Part shown: piece by piece, positions 47,340 to 56,925 of the stretch
Numbering within the stretch: the first letter of the stretch is position 1
Layout of the letters: each line of letters starts with the position of its first letter
Source: Saprospiraceae bacterium
Lineage (GTDB): Bacteria; Bacteroidota; Bacteroidia; Chitinophagales; Saprospiraceae
Assembly (NCBI GenBank): GCA_016714085.1
Contig: JADJNW010000007.1
Location: 304,588 to 368,587, forward strand
DNA length: 64,000 bases
Reading direction: 5' to 3'
Position numbers and translations under genes: made by a program
The notes under the pieces: generated by a model
The model's database searches: none
The model's input: the letters and a program-made list of their open reading frames with translations, nothing else
What the model was told of the DNA's origin: nothing

Positions 47340-48616
47340 ATGAGACGACTGATAACTGTGGCCCTGCTTGTTGCCTTTGCCTTACAGGCAAAAGCCGCTT
47401 ATATCTTACTTCCGATGGATCCCGACTCGCAGCGGGATCACCTCAAAGCTTACGGGATCACCTTTTGGGTGCTGCAAAACGGTGCCGAATCCTGGTGGTT
47501 GCTCAATTATCGCGGCGGAAGTTTCGCCTTCAAGCATAATCCGATTTTTGAAAAGGAATGTATTACACGCGGCGTAAGTTACGAAGTCATTGCAGATGCA
47601 CAATTCAATCATATTTTGGAGGAAATCGCTCATCCTGAGGTCAATATGGATGCGATTAAATTGGAGGTAGCGCCCAGGGTCGCTGTGTATTCGCCGAAAA
47701 AAGACGAAAAAGGAATTGATATTCAACCTTGGGATGATGCTGTAACACTGGCACTTACGTATGCAGAAATTCCTTATGATGTAGTTTATGACGAAGAAGT
47801 AGTCAATGGCGAACTTGCAAAATACGATTGGCTGCACTTGCACCATGAAGATTTTACCGGGCAATATGGTCGATTTTATCGCCGCTATATCAATCAACCC
47901 TGGTATCGGGAGCATGTGCGGCAAGCGGAAGAAACCGCGAAAAAACTGGGCTTTGCCAAGGTTTCTCAACTCAAATTGGCGGTTGTGAAAAATATCAAAG
48001 AATACGTCATAGGGGGCGGGTTTATGTTTGCAATGTGTTCAGCAGCAGATACTTATGATATTGCTTTAGCTGCAGATGGCGTGGATATCTGTGAAAAAGA
48101 ATACGATGGCGATTCCGCTGATCCCAACGCACAATCAAAACTGGATTTTAGCAAAACCTTCGCATTTCGGGATTTTGAAATTACCACTAATCCCAATGAA
48201 TTTGAGCACGCCAGCATTGACAATAGCAGAGGTAGGAGAATTTCGCCCGATCAGGATTATTTTTCATTATTCGATTTTTCTGCAAAATGGGATCCTGTGC
48301 CGACGATGCTGACGCAAAATCATACCCGCACCGTGAAAGGCTTTATGGGACAAACCACTGCTTTCCGCAAAGGATATATCAAATCCAATGTTTTGACCTT
48401 AGGAGATAATAAACCCGCAGGTGAGTCGCGTTATATCCATGGCACTTTTGGGGAAGGCACCTGGACATTTTATGGCGCCATGACCCCGAAGATTATCGCC
48501 ATCACCTGGAAGACCCTCCAACTGACTTGAGTTTGCATCCTAATTCACCGGGTTATCGACTGATTCTCAATAATATACTTTTCCCGGCTGCCAAAAAAAA
48601 GCAGCGAAAAACATAA
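47340..48616 (+). pseudogene. Secreted protein of the family named asparagine synthetase B in Bacteroidota, frameshifted near the end
   Basis: The corrected protein has about 425 residues. Start is ATG 47340 (MRRLITVALLVAFALQAKAAY, signal peptide). Its context 'AGTGCCGATGAGACGACTGATAA' is conserved before the second paralog, which supports this start. Conserved parts are 'LKAYGITFWVLQNGAE', 'WLLNYRGGSFAFKH', 'WLHLHHEDFTGQYGRFY', 'GGGFMFAMCSAADTYDIALAADGVDIC' and 'KWDPVPTMLTQNHTRTVKGFMGQTTAFRK'. At about 48475-48478 one base is lost (GGCGCCATGAC against GGCGGCCATGAC); the right frame then gives 'GGHDPEDYRHHLEDPPTDLSLHPNSPG'. Despite the family name I see no glutaminase or ATP-pyrophosphatase motif, and it is exported. 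Confidence 0.8.
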
Positions 48617-48715
48617 TTTCTTCACAAACTTTAACACTTAATTTCCCGACAACACTATAATTTTGAACCCAACTGTTGTATGAAAGATTTAATTCAAAAA
48701 ATGCTAGGAGTGCCA

Positions 48716-49992
48716 ATGAGACGACTGATAATGGTAGCGTTCTTCGCAGTGTTTGCTTTCCAAATGCAGGCTGCTTATTTATTGCTTCCGATGGATCCCG
48801 AATCACAGCGCGACCACCTCAAAGCTTACGGTATCACTTATTGGGCGCTGCAAAATGGCGCCGAAGCCTGGTGGTTGCTCAATTATCGCGGCGGAAGTTT
48901 CGCTTTCAAACACAATGTGATTTTTGAAAAGAGTGCATTACGCGTGGAGTCAGTTATGAGATAATTGCAGATGCGCAATTCAATAAAATTTTAGAAGAAA
49001 TCGCTCATCCTGAGGTCAATATGGATGCAATTAAATTAGAAGTTGCACCTAAAATTGCGGTTTATACCCCTTCGGAGAATGAAAAGGGCGATGAAATTCA
49101 ACCCTGGGATGATGCTGTTACACTGGCACTTACGTATGCGGAAATTCCTTATGAAACAGTTTACGACGAAGATGTGCTCAACGACGAACTCGCCAAATAC
49201 GATTGGCTGCACTTACATCATGAAGATTTTACCGGGCAATACGGTCGATTTTATCGGAATTATTCTAATCAACCCTGGTATCGGGAGCATGTGCGAAAAG
49301 CAGAAGAAACAGCCAAGAAAATGGGCTTTACCAAAGTTTCACAACTCAAATTGGCGGTGGTCAAAAAAATCCGTGAATTTGTTGTAGGTGGCGGATTTAT
49401 GTTTGCAATGTGTTCAGCAACAGATACTTATGATATTGCATTGGCTGCCGATGGGTTGGATATTTGCACCAAAGAATACGATGGTGACGGTGCCGATCCA
49501 AATGCTCAGGATAAACTCGATTTCTCCAAAACTTTTGCTTTCCGCAATTTTGAATTGTCTCGAAATCCTTATGAATATGAGCATTCCAGCATCGATAATA
49601 ACTACGGCCGGAACGTGCCGCCCGAGCAGGATTATTTCACTTTATTCGATTTTTCTGCAAAATGGGATCCTGTGCCAACGATGCTGACGCAGAATCATAC
49701 CCGCACGGTGAAAGGTTTTATGGGCCAAACCACTGCTTTTCGCAAACAATATATTAAACCGAATGTGTTGATTTTAGGCGAAAATAAACCAGCCCATGAA
49801 TCTCGCTATATTCATGGCACTTTTGGCGAAGGCACCTGGACTTTTTATGGTGGTCACGACCCCGAAGATTATCGCCATTTTGTGCACGATCCACCCACGG
49901 ATCTGAATTTGCATCCCAATTCTCCTGGCTATCGCTTGATTCTGAATAATATTTTATTTCCGGCAGCTAAGAAAAAGATGCGGAAAACCTGA
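48716..49992 (+). pseudogene. Second copy of the secreted asparagine-synthetase-B-named protein, frameshifted near the start
   Basis: The corrected protein has 425 residues, the same length as its neighbour, and is a close paralog. Start is ATG 48716 (MRRLIMVAFFAVFAFQMQAAY). The frame breaks at about 48930, where one G is missing (GAAAAGAGTGC against GAAAAGGAGTGC); the downstream part begins at the ATG 49021. It ends in 'SPGYRLILNNILFPAAKKKMRKT'. Both copies share the histidine-rich 'LHLHHEDFTGQYG' and 'HDPEDYRH', which may bind a metal. The tandem pair probably arose by duplication. True function is unknown. Confidence 0.8.
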
Positions 49993-50144
49993 TCAAGTGA
50001 TCATACTTGCAGTTTTGTTTACATTCATCATGCAAACAAAACTATGTCAGAGGTATCTCTGCAATAGAACCTTTTTGCCGGTAAAGCTTTATTATGTTAA
50101 TGTAAAGATTTTAATTTTAAATCTAAACAAACGTATTCATTGCT

Positions 50145-51284
50145 ATGAAAAACCTTCGCTATCTGCTCTGGATTTTGCTGTTAGGCGCAGGCTTTTTTGC
50201 AGGTGTTGCCTGGAAAAATAAGAGCAATCAAACAGCAGCCAATGATAATGCCGCGACTGCTACCACCGTGGCGAATACTGGTGTTGATGCTGGAAATAAT
50301 GGACTAAATGCAGCATTGAATTCCGCCGAAGTCGCTACTATTCAACTATTTGAAAAAGCATCGCCTTCGGTTTGTTTTATTACGACATCCAATGTGCGCC
50401 GCGATTATTGGAGTCGAGATGTGACCGAGATTCCACGCGGGTCAGGCTCAGGATTTGTCTGGGATAAAGAAGGACACATTATTACTAATTATCATGTAAT
50501 TCAAGGCGCAGATCGAGCCACCGTTACGCTATCTGATCGAAGTACTTTGCAAGCGACGCTGGTTGGCGTAGCTCCAGAAAAAGACTTGGCGGTATTAAAG
50601 ATTGAGACTCCAAAAAATAAATTAATCCCTATTCCACTGGGCACTTCTGATGACCTGCGGGTTGGGCAATCGGTGTATGCCATTGGCAATCCGTTTGGCC
50701 TTGATCAAACTTTGACGACAGGTATTGTTAGTGCTTTGGGCCGTGAGATCGAATCCGTCGCAGGTGTTCCTATCCGCGATGTCGTTCAGACCGATGCTGC
50801 TATTAATCCTGGTAATTCGGGAGGGCCATTGCTGGATTCTTCTGGTCGCTTGATAGGCGTGAACACTGCTATTTACAGCCCTTCCGGCGCTTCGGCTGGG
50901 ATTGGGTTTTCTATTCCTGTGGATGCGGTGCGCTGGGTTGTGCCGGAATTGATCCGCTATGGCAAGATCAAACGTCCAAGTTTAGGTGTAGAATTAGCGC
51001 GTACACAATGGGAAGAACGCCTGGGTGTTGAAGGAGCTTTAGTAATTGATGTGGAGGAAGGTAGCGCTGCGGAGCGTGCCGGTATTCAACCGACCTATCG
51101 CAATCGCTATGGCGAAATCGTTTTGGGCGATATTATTGTGGGCATTGGTAATGAAAAAATTACTTCCAGTTCCGAAATATCCCTGGCTTTAGAAAAATAT
51201 CAGCCAGGAGATGTGGTGAAAGTCAAATTGCAGCGGGATGGAAAAGTTACGGAAGTGAATCTCAAATTGGACGAACCCAGATAA
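50145..51284 (+). CDS. HtrA/DegP-type periplasmic serine protease, single PDZ
   Basis: The protein has 379 residues. One N-terminal membrane anchor (about 5-23) precedes a low-complexity linker and a trypsin-fold protease with the triad His117 ('ITNYHVIQGAD'), Asp147 ('PEKDLAVLKIE') and Ser225 ('NPGNSGGPLLDSSG'). One PDZ domain follows (about 275-375, 'RPSLGVELARTQWEERLGVEGALVIDVEEGSAAERAGIQ'). Such proteases remove or refold damaged envelope proteins. A single PDZ and a membrane anchor make it closer to DegS-like than to DegP proteins. Confidence 0.95.
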   Translation: MKNLRYLLWILLLGAGFFAGVAWKNKSNQTAANDNAATATTVANTGVDAGNNGLNAALNSAEVATIQLFEKASPSVCFITTSNVRRDYWSRDVTEIPRGSGSGFVWDKEGHIITNYHVIQGADRATVTLSDRSTLQATLVGVAPEKDLAVLKIETPKNKLIPIPLGTSDDLRVGQSVYAIGNPFGLDQTLTTGIVSALGREIESVAGVPIRDVVQTDAAINPGNSGGPLLDSSGRLIGVNTAIYSPSGASAGIGFSIPVDAVRWVVPELIRYGKIKRPSLGVELARTQWEERLGVEGALVIDVEEGSAAERAGIQPTYRNRYGEIVLGDIIVGIGNEKITSSSEISLALEKYQPGDVVKVKLQRDGKVTEVNLKLDEPR

Positions 51285-51352
51285 TGCAAAGATATCAGGT
51301 TTTGGTATCAAGGTTTTTTAGATAATTGCTATGTAAATTATTGAAAATGTGT

Positions 51353-51360
51353 TACCTTTG
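51353..51360 (+). promoter_or_regulatory. Strong Bacteroidota -7 box before a non-coding region
   Basis: TACCTTTG followed by CGCC, in the context 'TGTTACCTTTGCGCC', is the typical form of a strong Bacteroidota promoter. No open reading frame of useful size follows. The -33 match is weak. Confidence 0.6.
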
Positions 51361-51366
51361 CGCCTC

Positions 51367-51650
51367 GAAATTAAAAAAGGGCGGAGAAAACGAACCTTTT
51401 TGAAGGGTTTATACGTATCTGAGGTAGGAGTAAAAATTTTTTTTAAATTTTTTTTCTGATTATGTGACTTTTTTGTGAGACCACAGTCTAAACTAATGTA
51501 AGTTGCGACGAAAGGCAAAGAATGACAAGGAAGCGAGTGGAAAGTTAAACCAAATTAAAGTTGCAACAAAAGGATCGAAATAAGGTTTACAAGATTTGAA
51601 TATGGGTTTTAGGTGTTTTTTCGGGGGACTAGATTTAGTCCCCTTTTTTA
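51367..51650 (+). ncRNA. Putative non-coding RNA of about 280 nt
   Basis: It lies between a strong promoter box (51353) and an intrinsic terminator (GGGGACTA/TAGTCCCC plus seven Ts, 51624-51650). There is no meaningful ORF. Two 14-base near-repeats, GTTGCGACGAAAGG (51502) and GTTGCAACAAAAGG (51560), lie 58 bp apart. I do not see tmRNA, RNase P or SRP signatures. The alternative is a long 3' UTR of the protease gene ending in the same terminator. Confidence 0.5.
51624..51650 (+). terminator. Intrinsic terminator
   Basis: An 8-bp stem GGGGACTA/TAGTCCCC with a 4-nt loop is followed by seven Ts on the plus strand only. It therefore belongs to plus-strand transcription and not to the convergent aldo/keto reductase. 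Confidence 0.85.
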
Positions 51651-52667
51651 TTTTCGGTGGTTATCAATTTGATCTAAATTATCCCCATAAATATTTACCT
51701 GCGCCCTTTTGAGGAAATCGTGTGGAAATCCTAGTTCAATTGCACTCGCAGTATTAAGTCTTTCTACTTGTTCTTTTGTCAATTCAAATTCTAAGCATCC
51801 CAGATTATCTTCTACTTGATGCGGCTTGCTCACGCCGATAATAGGAATGATGACCTGATCGCGGTGCTGCCGTGTCCAGTTGATGGCGACTTGTGCCGGA
51901 CTTACGCCTAATTCATTAGCAATAGCAACCACTTCCTTTGCAATATCCTGATTTTTATCACTGCGTTTTATACTATTTTCAGCCAGTCTGCCATGCTCAT
52001 TTTTCAAATATTTACCCGTCAAAACCCCCGCGCCCAGCGGCGCCCAGGGTGTTACCGCGATGTCAAATGCCTTGGCCATAGGCAATAATTCTCGTTCAGG
52101 TGTTCGTTCCACCAGACTATATTCAATTTGCAAACCGACAAAAGATGACCAGTTGCGCAATTCCGCCATAGTGTTTGCTTGTGCCACAATCCAGGCAGGC
52201 GTATCCGAAATACCAATATAATGTACCTTGCCCATACGCACCAAGTCATCGAGTCCGCGCAATACTTCTTCCACAGGGGTCATAAAATCCCAAGCATGCA
52301 CCCATAATAAATCAATATAATCTGTTTTCAAGCGCTGAAGACTCCCTTCTACAGAACGCATCAGGTTTTTACGGTGATTGCCGGAAAAATTTGGATCGTT
52401 TTTGCGATCAAAAAGACTGTATTTAGTAGCCAAGACAAAATGGTCGCGGTCGGCTGCGATAAATTCGCCGAGCCATTTTTCACTCGTGCCTTCCGTGTAG
52501 CGGTTCGCAGTGTCCAGAAAATTACCACCAGCATTGGTAAAGGCATCAAAAATTAGTTTGCTATTTTCGTAGTCAGCACCCCAGCCCCATTCGGTGCCGA
52601 AGCCCATCACGCCAAGACAAAGCTCCGAAACACGAAGCCCGCTTTTACCAAAGAGTTTATATCTCAC
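51648..52667 (-). CDS. Aldo/keto reductase
   Basis: The protein has 339 residues with the family's TIM-barrel landmarks: 'LGVMGFGTEWGWGADYENS', 'NFLDTANRYTEGTSEKWLGEF' (catalytic Asp and Tyr), 'LATKYSLFDRK' (Lys), 'IDLLWVHAWDFMTPVEEVLRGLDDLVRMGKVHYIGISD' (catalytic His), 'APLGAGVLTGKY' and 'IPIIGVSKPHQVEDN'. It reduces aldehydes or ketones with NADPH; the substrate is unknown. It belongs to the YajO/Gfo-like potassium-channel-beta subgroup by its long insert. Intact. Confidence 0.95.
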   Translation of the reverse strand: MRYKLFGKSGLRVSELCLGVMGFGTEWGWGADYENSKLIFDAFTNAGGNFLDTANRYTEGTSEKWLGEFIAADRDHFVLATKYSLFDRKNDPNFSGNHRKNLMRSVEGSLQRLKTDYIDLLWVHAWDFMTPVEEVLRGLDDLVRMGKVHYIGISDTPAWIVAQANTMAELRNWSSFVGLQIEYSLVERTPERELLPMAKAFDIAVTPWAPLGAGVLTGKYLKNEHGRLAENSIKRSDKNQDIAKEVVAIANELGVSPAQVAINWTRQHRDQVIIPIIGVSKPHQVEDNLGCLEFELTKEQVERLNTASAIELGFPHDFLKRAQVNIYGDNLDQIDNHRK

Positions 52668-52798
52668 AAATATTAATTTATTTATAAGTAGTTAGACCGT
52701 TTTTAGTCAACAGTCGAAAGTCTCATTTGTTTGAAAATCAAATAATTAACTTGAATTTTGTACAGATTTAATTATGCCCACTCACTTGTTTGAAAAAA

Positions 52799-54019
52799 TT
52801 ATATAATAGGAATTGCTGCTGACATCATTTTGATAGTGGCTTTTTCCCCGGCTCCTTCTGTCCAGGTTATGTAAATTTTATTACCCTGCTTTGCCATTCG
52901 AGGAAATCCGGTAGGTCGGATTGGTTCAAACGCTGATACCGCTTGACTTGTGAATATTTCTCCATCCCGATGGACTATTTTTATATTTAAACTACCAGTT
53001 GCATCTCCTTTCTCGATCCAACTTACTATTGCATATTCTTCATCCAACATTAGAATATCTACTCTCCCTAATGGATTTCCCAAATCAATGCGAATAGGGG
53101 TATCAAAATTTTCACCTGAATCCTGCGAAAACTTTAACCAAACTCTGGGCTCATTGTTTGAAGCTGTGTGCCACACAACTGCTACAGTATTAGCAAAGGC
53201 GTCAATGGCTGGTCCGTTTACCGGGCATCCGTGTATTTCCCAATTATCTTCATGTAATAATTTAGGTGTCGACCATACCCCATTTTGCAAGCGAACATAA
53301 GATATATCTCTTATTTCACCCTCCAAGCGATCTCTGTAAACTAAGATTGCACCTCCTGGAATAGCTGCTGCATCTGTTTGGCAACAAGTGCAAGCCTGGT
53401 CGTCGAGGATTTGTTCTCCACTTACTTTACCATTCCCATCAATCATAGCGGTACGAACGATCATATCATGCCCATGGTCATCATGACTATGAGAATCTCC
53501 ACCGCCTACAGCTTCTAACCAGGCAATTCCTGTTTGATCATTGACTGGAAAAAAACTAACAAAGCCTTGGGTAGTATTGGGTGTATTGCGATACAGTGTT
53601 ATCGGAGCGCCCCATTCTTGTCCTTTATTCTTGGATTGTTGGACAGCTATATTGTAGCCATAGTCCTTAGAATCATAAATCGGTAAATAAAATGTGAGCC
53701 AACGCCCATCCGGCATGGCAAAAATATTTGGAAAATCTGCCCAATTAACAAACCAATCCTTGCCTTGAGCAACTTCTTGAGGAATAGTCCAACCTTTTTC
53801 TTCCAAAGTTGCCACCATTAGTTGATTTGATGAATCAGTTTAATGCATCCAAGTGAGCAATAAGCTTCCATCAGGTGTAGTAAATAAGCTGGGAAACACG
53901 CAAGCCTCAGTAGTTGGGGTAGTTTCTGTATTAAATTTTAAGATAGCTCTTTCCTCAGTAGATTCGCGTTTGCAAGCAATAATAAATAATACAAGGATAG
54001 AAAGGAAATTAATTTTCAT
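52799..54019 (-). pseudogene. Lipoprotein beta-propeller (BNR/Asp-box) protein with an in-frame stop
   Basis: One frame of 406 codons runs from ATG 54019 with a lipobox (LVLFIIACKRES) to 52799. A single TAA at 53840-53842 interrupts it after 'SLLLTWMH', and reading continues in the same frame with 'NQLMVATLEEKGW'. The body shows Asp-box-like pieces ('VQQSKNKGQEWGAPI', 'KFSQDSGENFDTPIRI'), as in sialidase-like propellers. A histidine-rich loop ('GGGDSHSHDDHGHD') and a cysteine motif ('QACTCCQTDAA') suggest a metal site. Translation from the internal ATG at 53818 would lose the lipid anchor. Substitution error or recent mutation; I cannot tell which. Confidence 0.75.
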
Positions 54020-54172
54020 GAAGATAGCTTTGCCATAAAAATAAAATGATACCTCTTGTTTTTTTAGAAAAGATGAACTTTTTTAAAGCATATGATGTAT
54101 TTGGAAATAAATTTAAAATAATATTCGGAATTAGATGAATATTTGTGTTATCACAAAATAATATTCTATATT

Positions 54173-54811
54173 ATGAATGAAATTATTGGATTATTTGTTG
54201 CAGTACTTGCATCTTTATTTTCAGTAGTCAATCCTATCGGAGCAGTGCCAGTATTCTTGGGCATGACCGCTAATTATACAAAACGTGCCCGGAATAAAAC
54301 GGTACTATACACCAGCATTTATTTCACCGCTATTTTGCTGGTTTTCTTTTTTGCGGGTACGTTGATCCTGAGTTTTTTCGGCATTAGCATTAATGCGATG
54401 CGCATTGCAGGCGGATTGGTAATTCTGAGTTCCGGTTATGGTCTGCTGAGCAGTAAATTTGAGGATACCCGCGCAATTAGTCCTGAAGTAACCGAAGAAG
54501 CCCTGCACAAGCAGGATATTTCTTTTTCGCCTTTGGCCATGCCGCTTTTGTCGGGCCCAGGTTCGATTTCCTTACTTATCAGCTTGAGCGCCGAGCGTTC
54601 GGAGTGGTTGGACAAATTGGTCATTGCCTTCGTTATCCTGGCGACTGGTTTGGTCGTATTTTTGATTTTAAGGTCGGCGCCTTATTTTAATCGGGTTCTG
54701 GGAGTGGCGGGAATGCGAGCATTGTCGCGCATTATGGGCTTCATCGTGATGGCAATTGCAGTACAATATATTATTAGTGGCGTGGTAGATTTGGTAAAAT
54801 CGTTAGTGTAA
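54173..54811 (+). CDS. MarC-family integral membrane protein
   Basis: The protein has 212 residues from the ATG at 54173 (MNEIIGLFVAVLASLFSVVNPIGAVPVFLGMT). Six hydrophobic segments and the paired 'NPIGAVPVFL' and 'LAMPLLSGPGSISLLI' motifs of the MarC/NAAT family are present. Members were once linked to multiple antibiotic resistance, but that role has been withdrawn; the function is open, possibly transport. An upstream ATG at 54143 would add ten residues. Confidence 0.92.
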   Translation: MNEIIGLFVAVLASLFSVVNPIGAVPVFLGMTANYTKRARNKTVLYTSIYFTAILLVFFFAGTLILSFFGISINAMRIAGGLVILSSGYGLLSSKFEDTRAISPEVTEEALHKQDISFSPLAMPLLSGPGSISLLISLSAERSEWLDKLVIAFVILATGLVVFLILRSAPYFNRVLGVAGMRALSRIMGFIVMAIAVQYIISGVVDLVKSLV

Positions 54812-54828
54812 ACTATTTTTGGGAGGGC

Positions 54829-54887
54829 AAAAAAAAACCGGCTGGGGTTACCAACCGGTTTCTAAATGAGCTTTGAGAGGCTATCTA
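54829..54887 (-). ncRNA. Putative small RNA, related to the 7.6-8.1 kb units
   Basis: On the minus strand an exact TATTTTTG box (54893-54900) is followed by about 30 nt containing CTCTCAAAG, a stem AAACCGG/CCGGTTT (54835-54861) and a run of Ts. The nearest minus-strand gene upstream starts more than 5 kb away, so a plain terminator has nothing obvious to stop. The remaining spacer up to 55458 is A/T-rich without a gene. Confidence 0.5.
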
Positions 54888-55458
54888 CATACCAAAAATA
54901 AAGGATATCCTTTGATATCCCCCTAAAATTTTCATGGGATTATAGTGTTTCAAAGGGATTAAAAATCTGTCAATAGTAAATCGTTATTTCTTTTAATAAC
55001 TAGTAGGTTGTTTTCTGATTTTATTTGTTAGTTGCTATTTTCCGTTGTTTGCTTTTGATGATACAAATCTCGGCCCGAAAACCAGGGAAAGTAAGTACAA
55101 ATATTTTTTTTACTGGATTTTTTATAAAATGCTATCCTTTGTTAATGTGTTGATAATTAATTTTTTATGATAAAAAAATATTAAACTTCCTGTTTTATAT
55201 AGATCGAAAATGACAAAAAATAGTGGCAAAAAAGATTAAAAAAATATCCTTTCCGCAAGAAAAAAATAAAAAAAGCTTTCCTCAAGGGCATCAAAAGGCG
55301 TTAATTCTATTGTTTTTCTGAAACTTTCCTTCTCTACATTCGTAAAAAACTTTTAATCTGTTTCAAAACCTTAAAAAATTCCCATTTAATCTGAAGCAAA
55401 ATGGCATCAGGGGCTCAAGCGTGTTTTTAGTTTTTGTATCTTTTGCCAACAAAATTAA
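54888..55458. other. Intergenic leader region upstream of the fucosidase
   Basis: Blocks TATAGTGTTT, GGGATTAAAAAT and TTTGATGATACAAA (54945-55065) recur in order in the spacer at 56985-57145. Further on the sequence is A/T-rich. A TATCTTTTG box at about 55437 is a possible promoter for the fucosidase gene. Confidence 0.4.
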
Positions 55459-56787
55459 ATGGGTATGAAAAATCAACTATTGCTTTTGCTGCTAATCGGC
55501 AATCTTTCTTTAACTGCTCAAAACAATTACCAACCTGCGCCCGAAAACCTGGAAGCCCGGCACTGGTTTCAGGATGCCAAATTCGGAATGTTTATTCACT
55601 GGGGTGTGTACAGCGTTCTGGGCGACGGCGAATGGGTCATGAATAATCGACGCATCCCCATCAAAGATTATGAAAAACTGCCCGATGCCTTCAATCCTAC
55701 GCAATTCAATGCTGCTGAATGGGTGAGCCTCGTCAAAGCGGCGGGGATGAAGTACATTACGATTACCTCCAAGCATCACGACGGTTTTGCGATGTGGGAT
55801 AGTAAAATTTCTGATTATGACATCGTGGAACGCACGCCTTATGGCAAGGATGTATTGAAAATGCTGGCGGACGAGTGCCAAAAGCAAGGCATTAAATTAT
55901 TTTTTTATCATTCTCATTTGGACTGGCATCATCCTGATTATTTTCCGAGAGGCAGTACTGGGAATGATATTGCTGGACGACCTGCAAGTGGGGATTTCAA
56001 TAAATACCTGGATTATATGGACGCGCAGTTGACAGAATTGTTGACCAATTACGGCCCGATTGGCGGCATTTGGTTTGATGGCTGGTGGGATCATAAATTA
56101 CAAGGTAAAGAAACCCGCGTGGATTGGCGCTTGGAAAAGACTTATGAATTGATTCATAAACTGCAACCAGCTTGTCTGATTGGCAACAATCATCACGTAG
56201 AACCCTTTGCTGGTGAGGATTTCCAGATGTTTGAAAAAGATTTACCCGGAGGCAATACCACTGGATTTAGCGGAGATTCCAAAATTGGTGACTTGCCATT
56301 AGAAACCTGCGAAACGATGAATCATAGCTGGGGTTTCAATATTTACGACCGAAATTATAAAAGCACTAAAGCTTTAGTGCATTATTTAGTGCGCTCTGCT
56401 GGTCATAATGCGAATTTTTTACTCAATGTCGGGCCGATGTCGAATGGGAAAATTCAACCCGAATTTGGCAAAACACTTAGAGAAATGGGCACTTGGCTGG
56501 ATACATACGGCGAAACGATTTACGGTACGCGCGGCGTTGCGGCGGCGGTGCGTGATTGGGGTGTGGTGACGCAGAAGGGCGATACATGGTACGTGCATAT
56601 TCTGGATTGGCAAGATGCAGTAGTAGCAGTGCCTACGCAGGGTAAAAAAGTAAAATCAGCGCAATTATTCAAGGATAAGAGTGCAGTAAAAATTTTATCA
56701 GAAACCAAAGATATGATTTTGTTGCAATTGCCTAAGTTCGATGCGAATGAATGGGATACAGTGGTGGAGTTGGTCATAGGGCAATAA
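55459..56787 (+). CDS. Alpha-L-fucosidase, GH29
   Basis: The protein has 442 residues with a signal peptide (LLLLLIGNLSLTAQ). It hydrolyses terminal alpha-L-fucosides in the periplasm or outside the cell. The GH29 barrel is clear: 'WFQDAKFGMFIHWGVYSVLG', 'YITITSKHHDGFAMWDS', 'KLFFYHSHLDWHHPDYFPRG' and the nucleophile Asp about 207 in 'IGGIWFDGWWD'. Later, 'NHSWGFNIYDRNYKS' and 'NFLLNVGPMSNGKIQ' are also typical. The C-terminal 80 residues form a beta domain. The GH10-like hydrolase downstream also acts on polysaccharide, so a small glycan-breakdown context is likely. Confidence 0.95.
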   Translation: MGMKNQLLLLLLIGNLSLTAQNNYQPAPENLEARHWFQDAKFGMFIHWGVYSVLGDGEWVMNNRRIPIKDYEKLPDAFNPTQFNAAEWVSLVKAAGMKYITITSKHHDGFAMWDSKISDYDIVERTPYGKDVLKMLADECQKQGIKLFFYHSHLDWHHPDYFPRGSTGNDIAGRPASGDFNKYLDYMDAQLTELLTNYGPIGGIWFDGWWDHKLQGKETRVDWRLEKTYELIHKLQPACLIGNNHHVEPFAGEDFQMFEKDLPGGNTTGFSGDSKIGDLPLETCETMNHSWGFNIYDRNYKSTKALVHYLVRSAGHNANFLLNVGPMSNGKIQPEFGKTLREMGTWLDTYGETIYGTRGVAAAVRDWGVVTQKGDTWYVHILDWQDAVVAVPTQGKKVKSAQLFKDKSAVKILSETKDMILLQLPKFDANEWDTVVELVIGQ

Positions 56788-56860
56788 AAGATATTGAAAT
56801 ACAAAGTTGGAAGTACGAGGTCTGGAAGTCCAACTTCTGACCTCTCGCATCTCTGATCTA

Positions 56861-56925
56861 AACAAAAAACTAAAAGGGTACCGCAATCTGCTTGCGATAC
56901 CCTTCCCAAAACCACTCATGAGATT
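56861..56925 (-). ncRNA. Putative small RNA, weaker member of the same family
   Basis: On the minus strand AATCTCATGAGTGG precedes a stem AAGGGTA-CGCAA/TTGCG-TACCCTT (56874-56904) and the tail TTTTAGTTTTTT. No TAnnTTTG box is evident. It lies between two plus-strand genes, again without a minus-strand gene to end. Confidence 0.35.

Noticed and set aside
31110..48930. Programmed ribosomal frameshifting as the cause of broken frames
   Set aside because: Breaks are of both signs, lie at unrelated sequences without slippery heptamer or downstream structure, and occur in unrelated genes.
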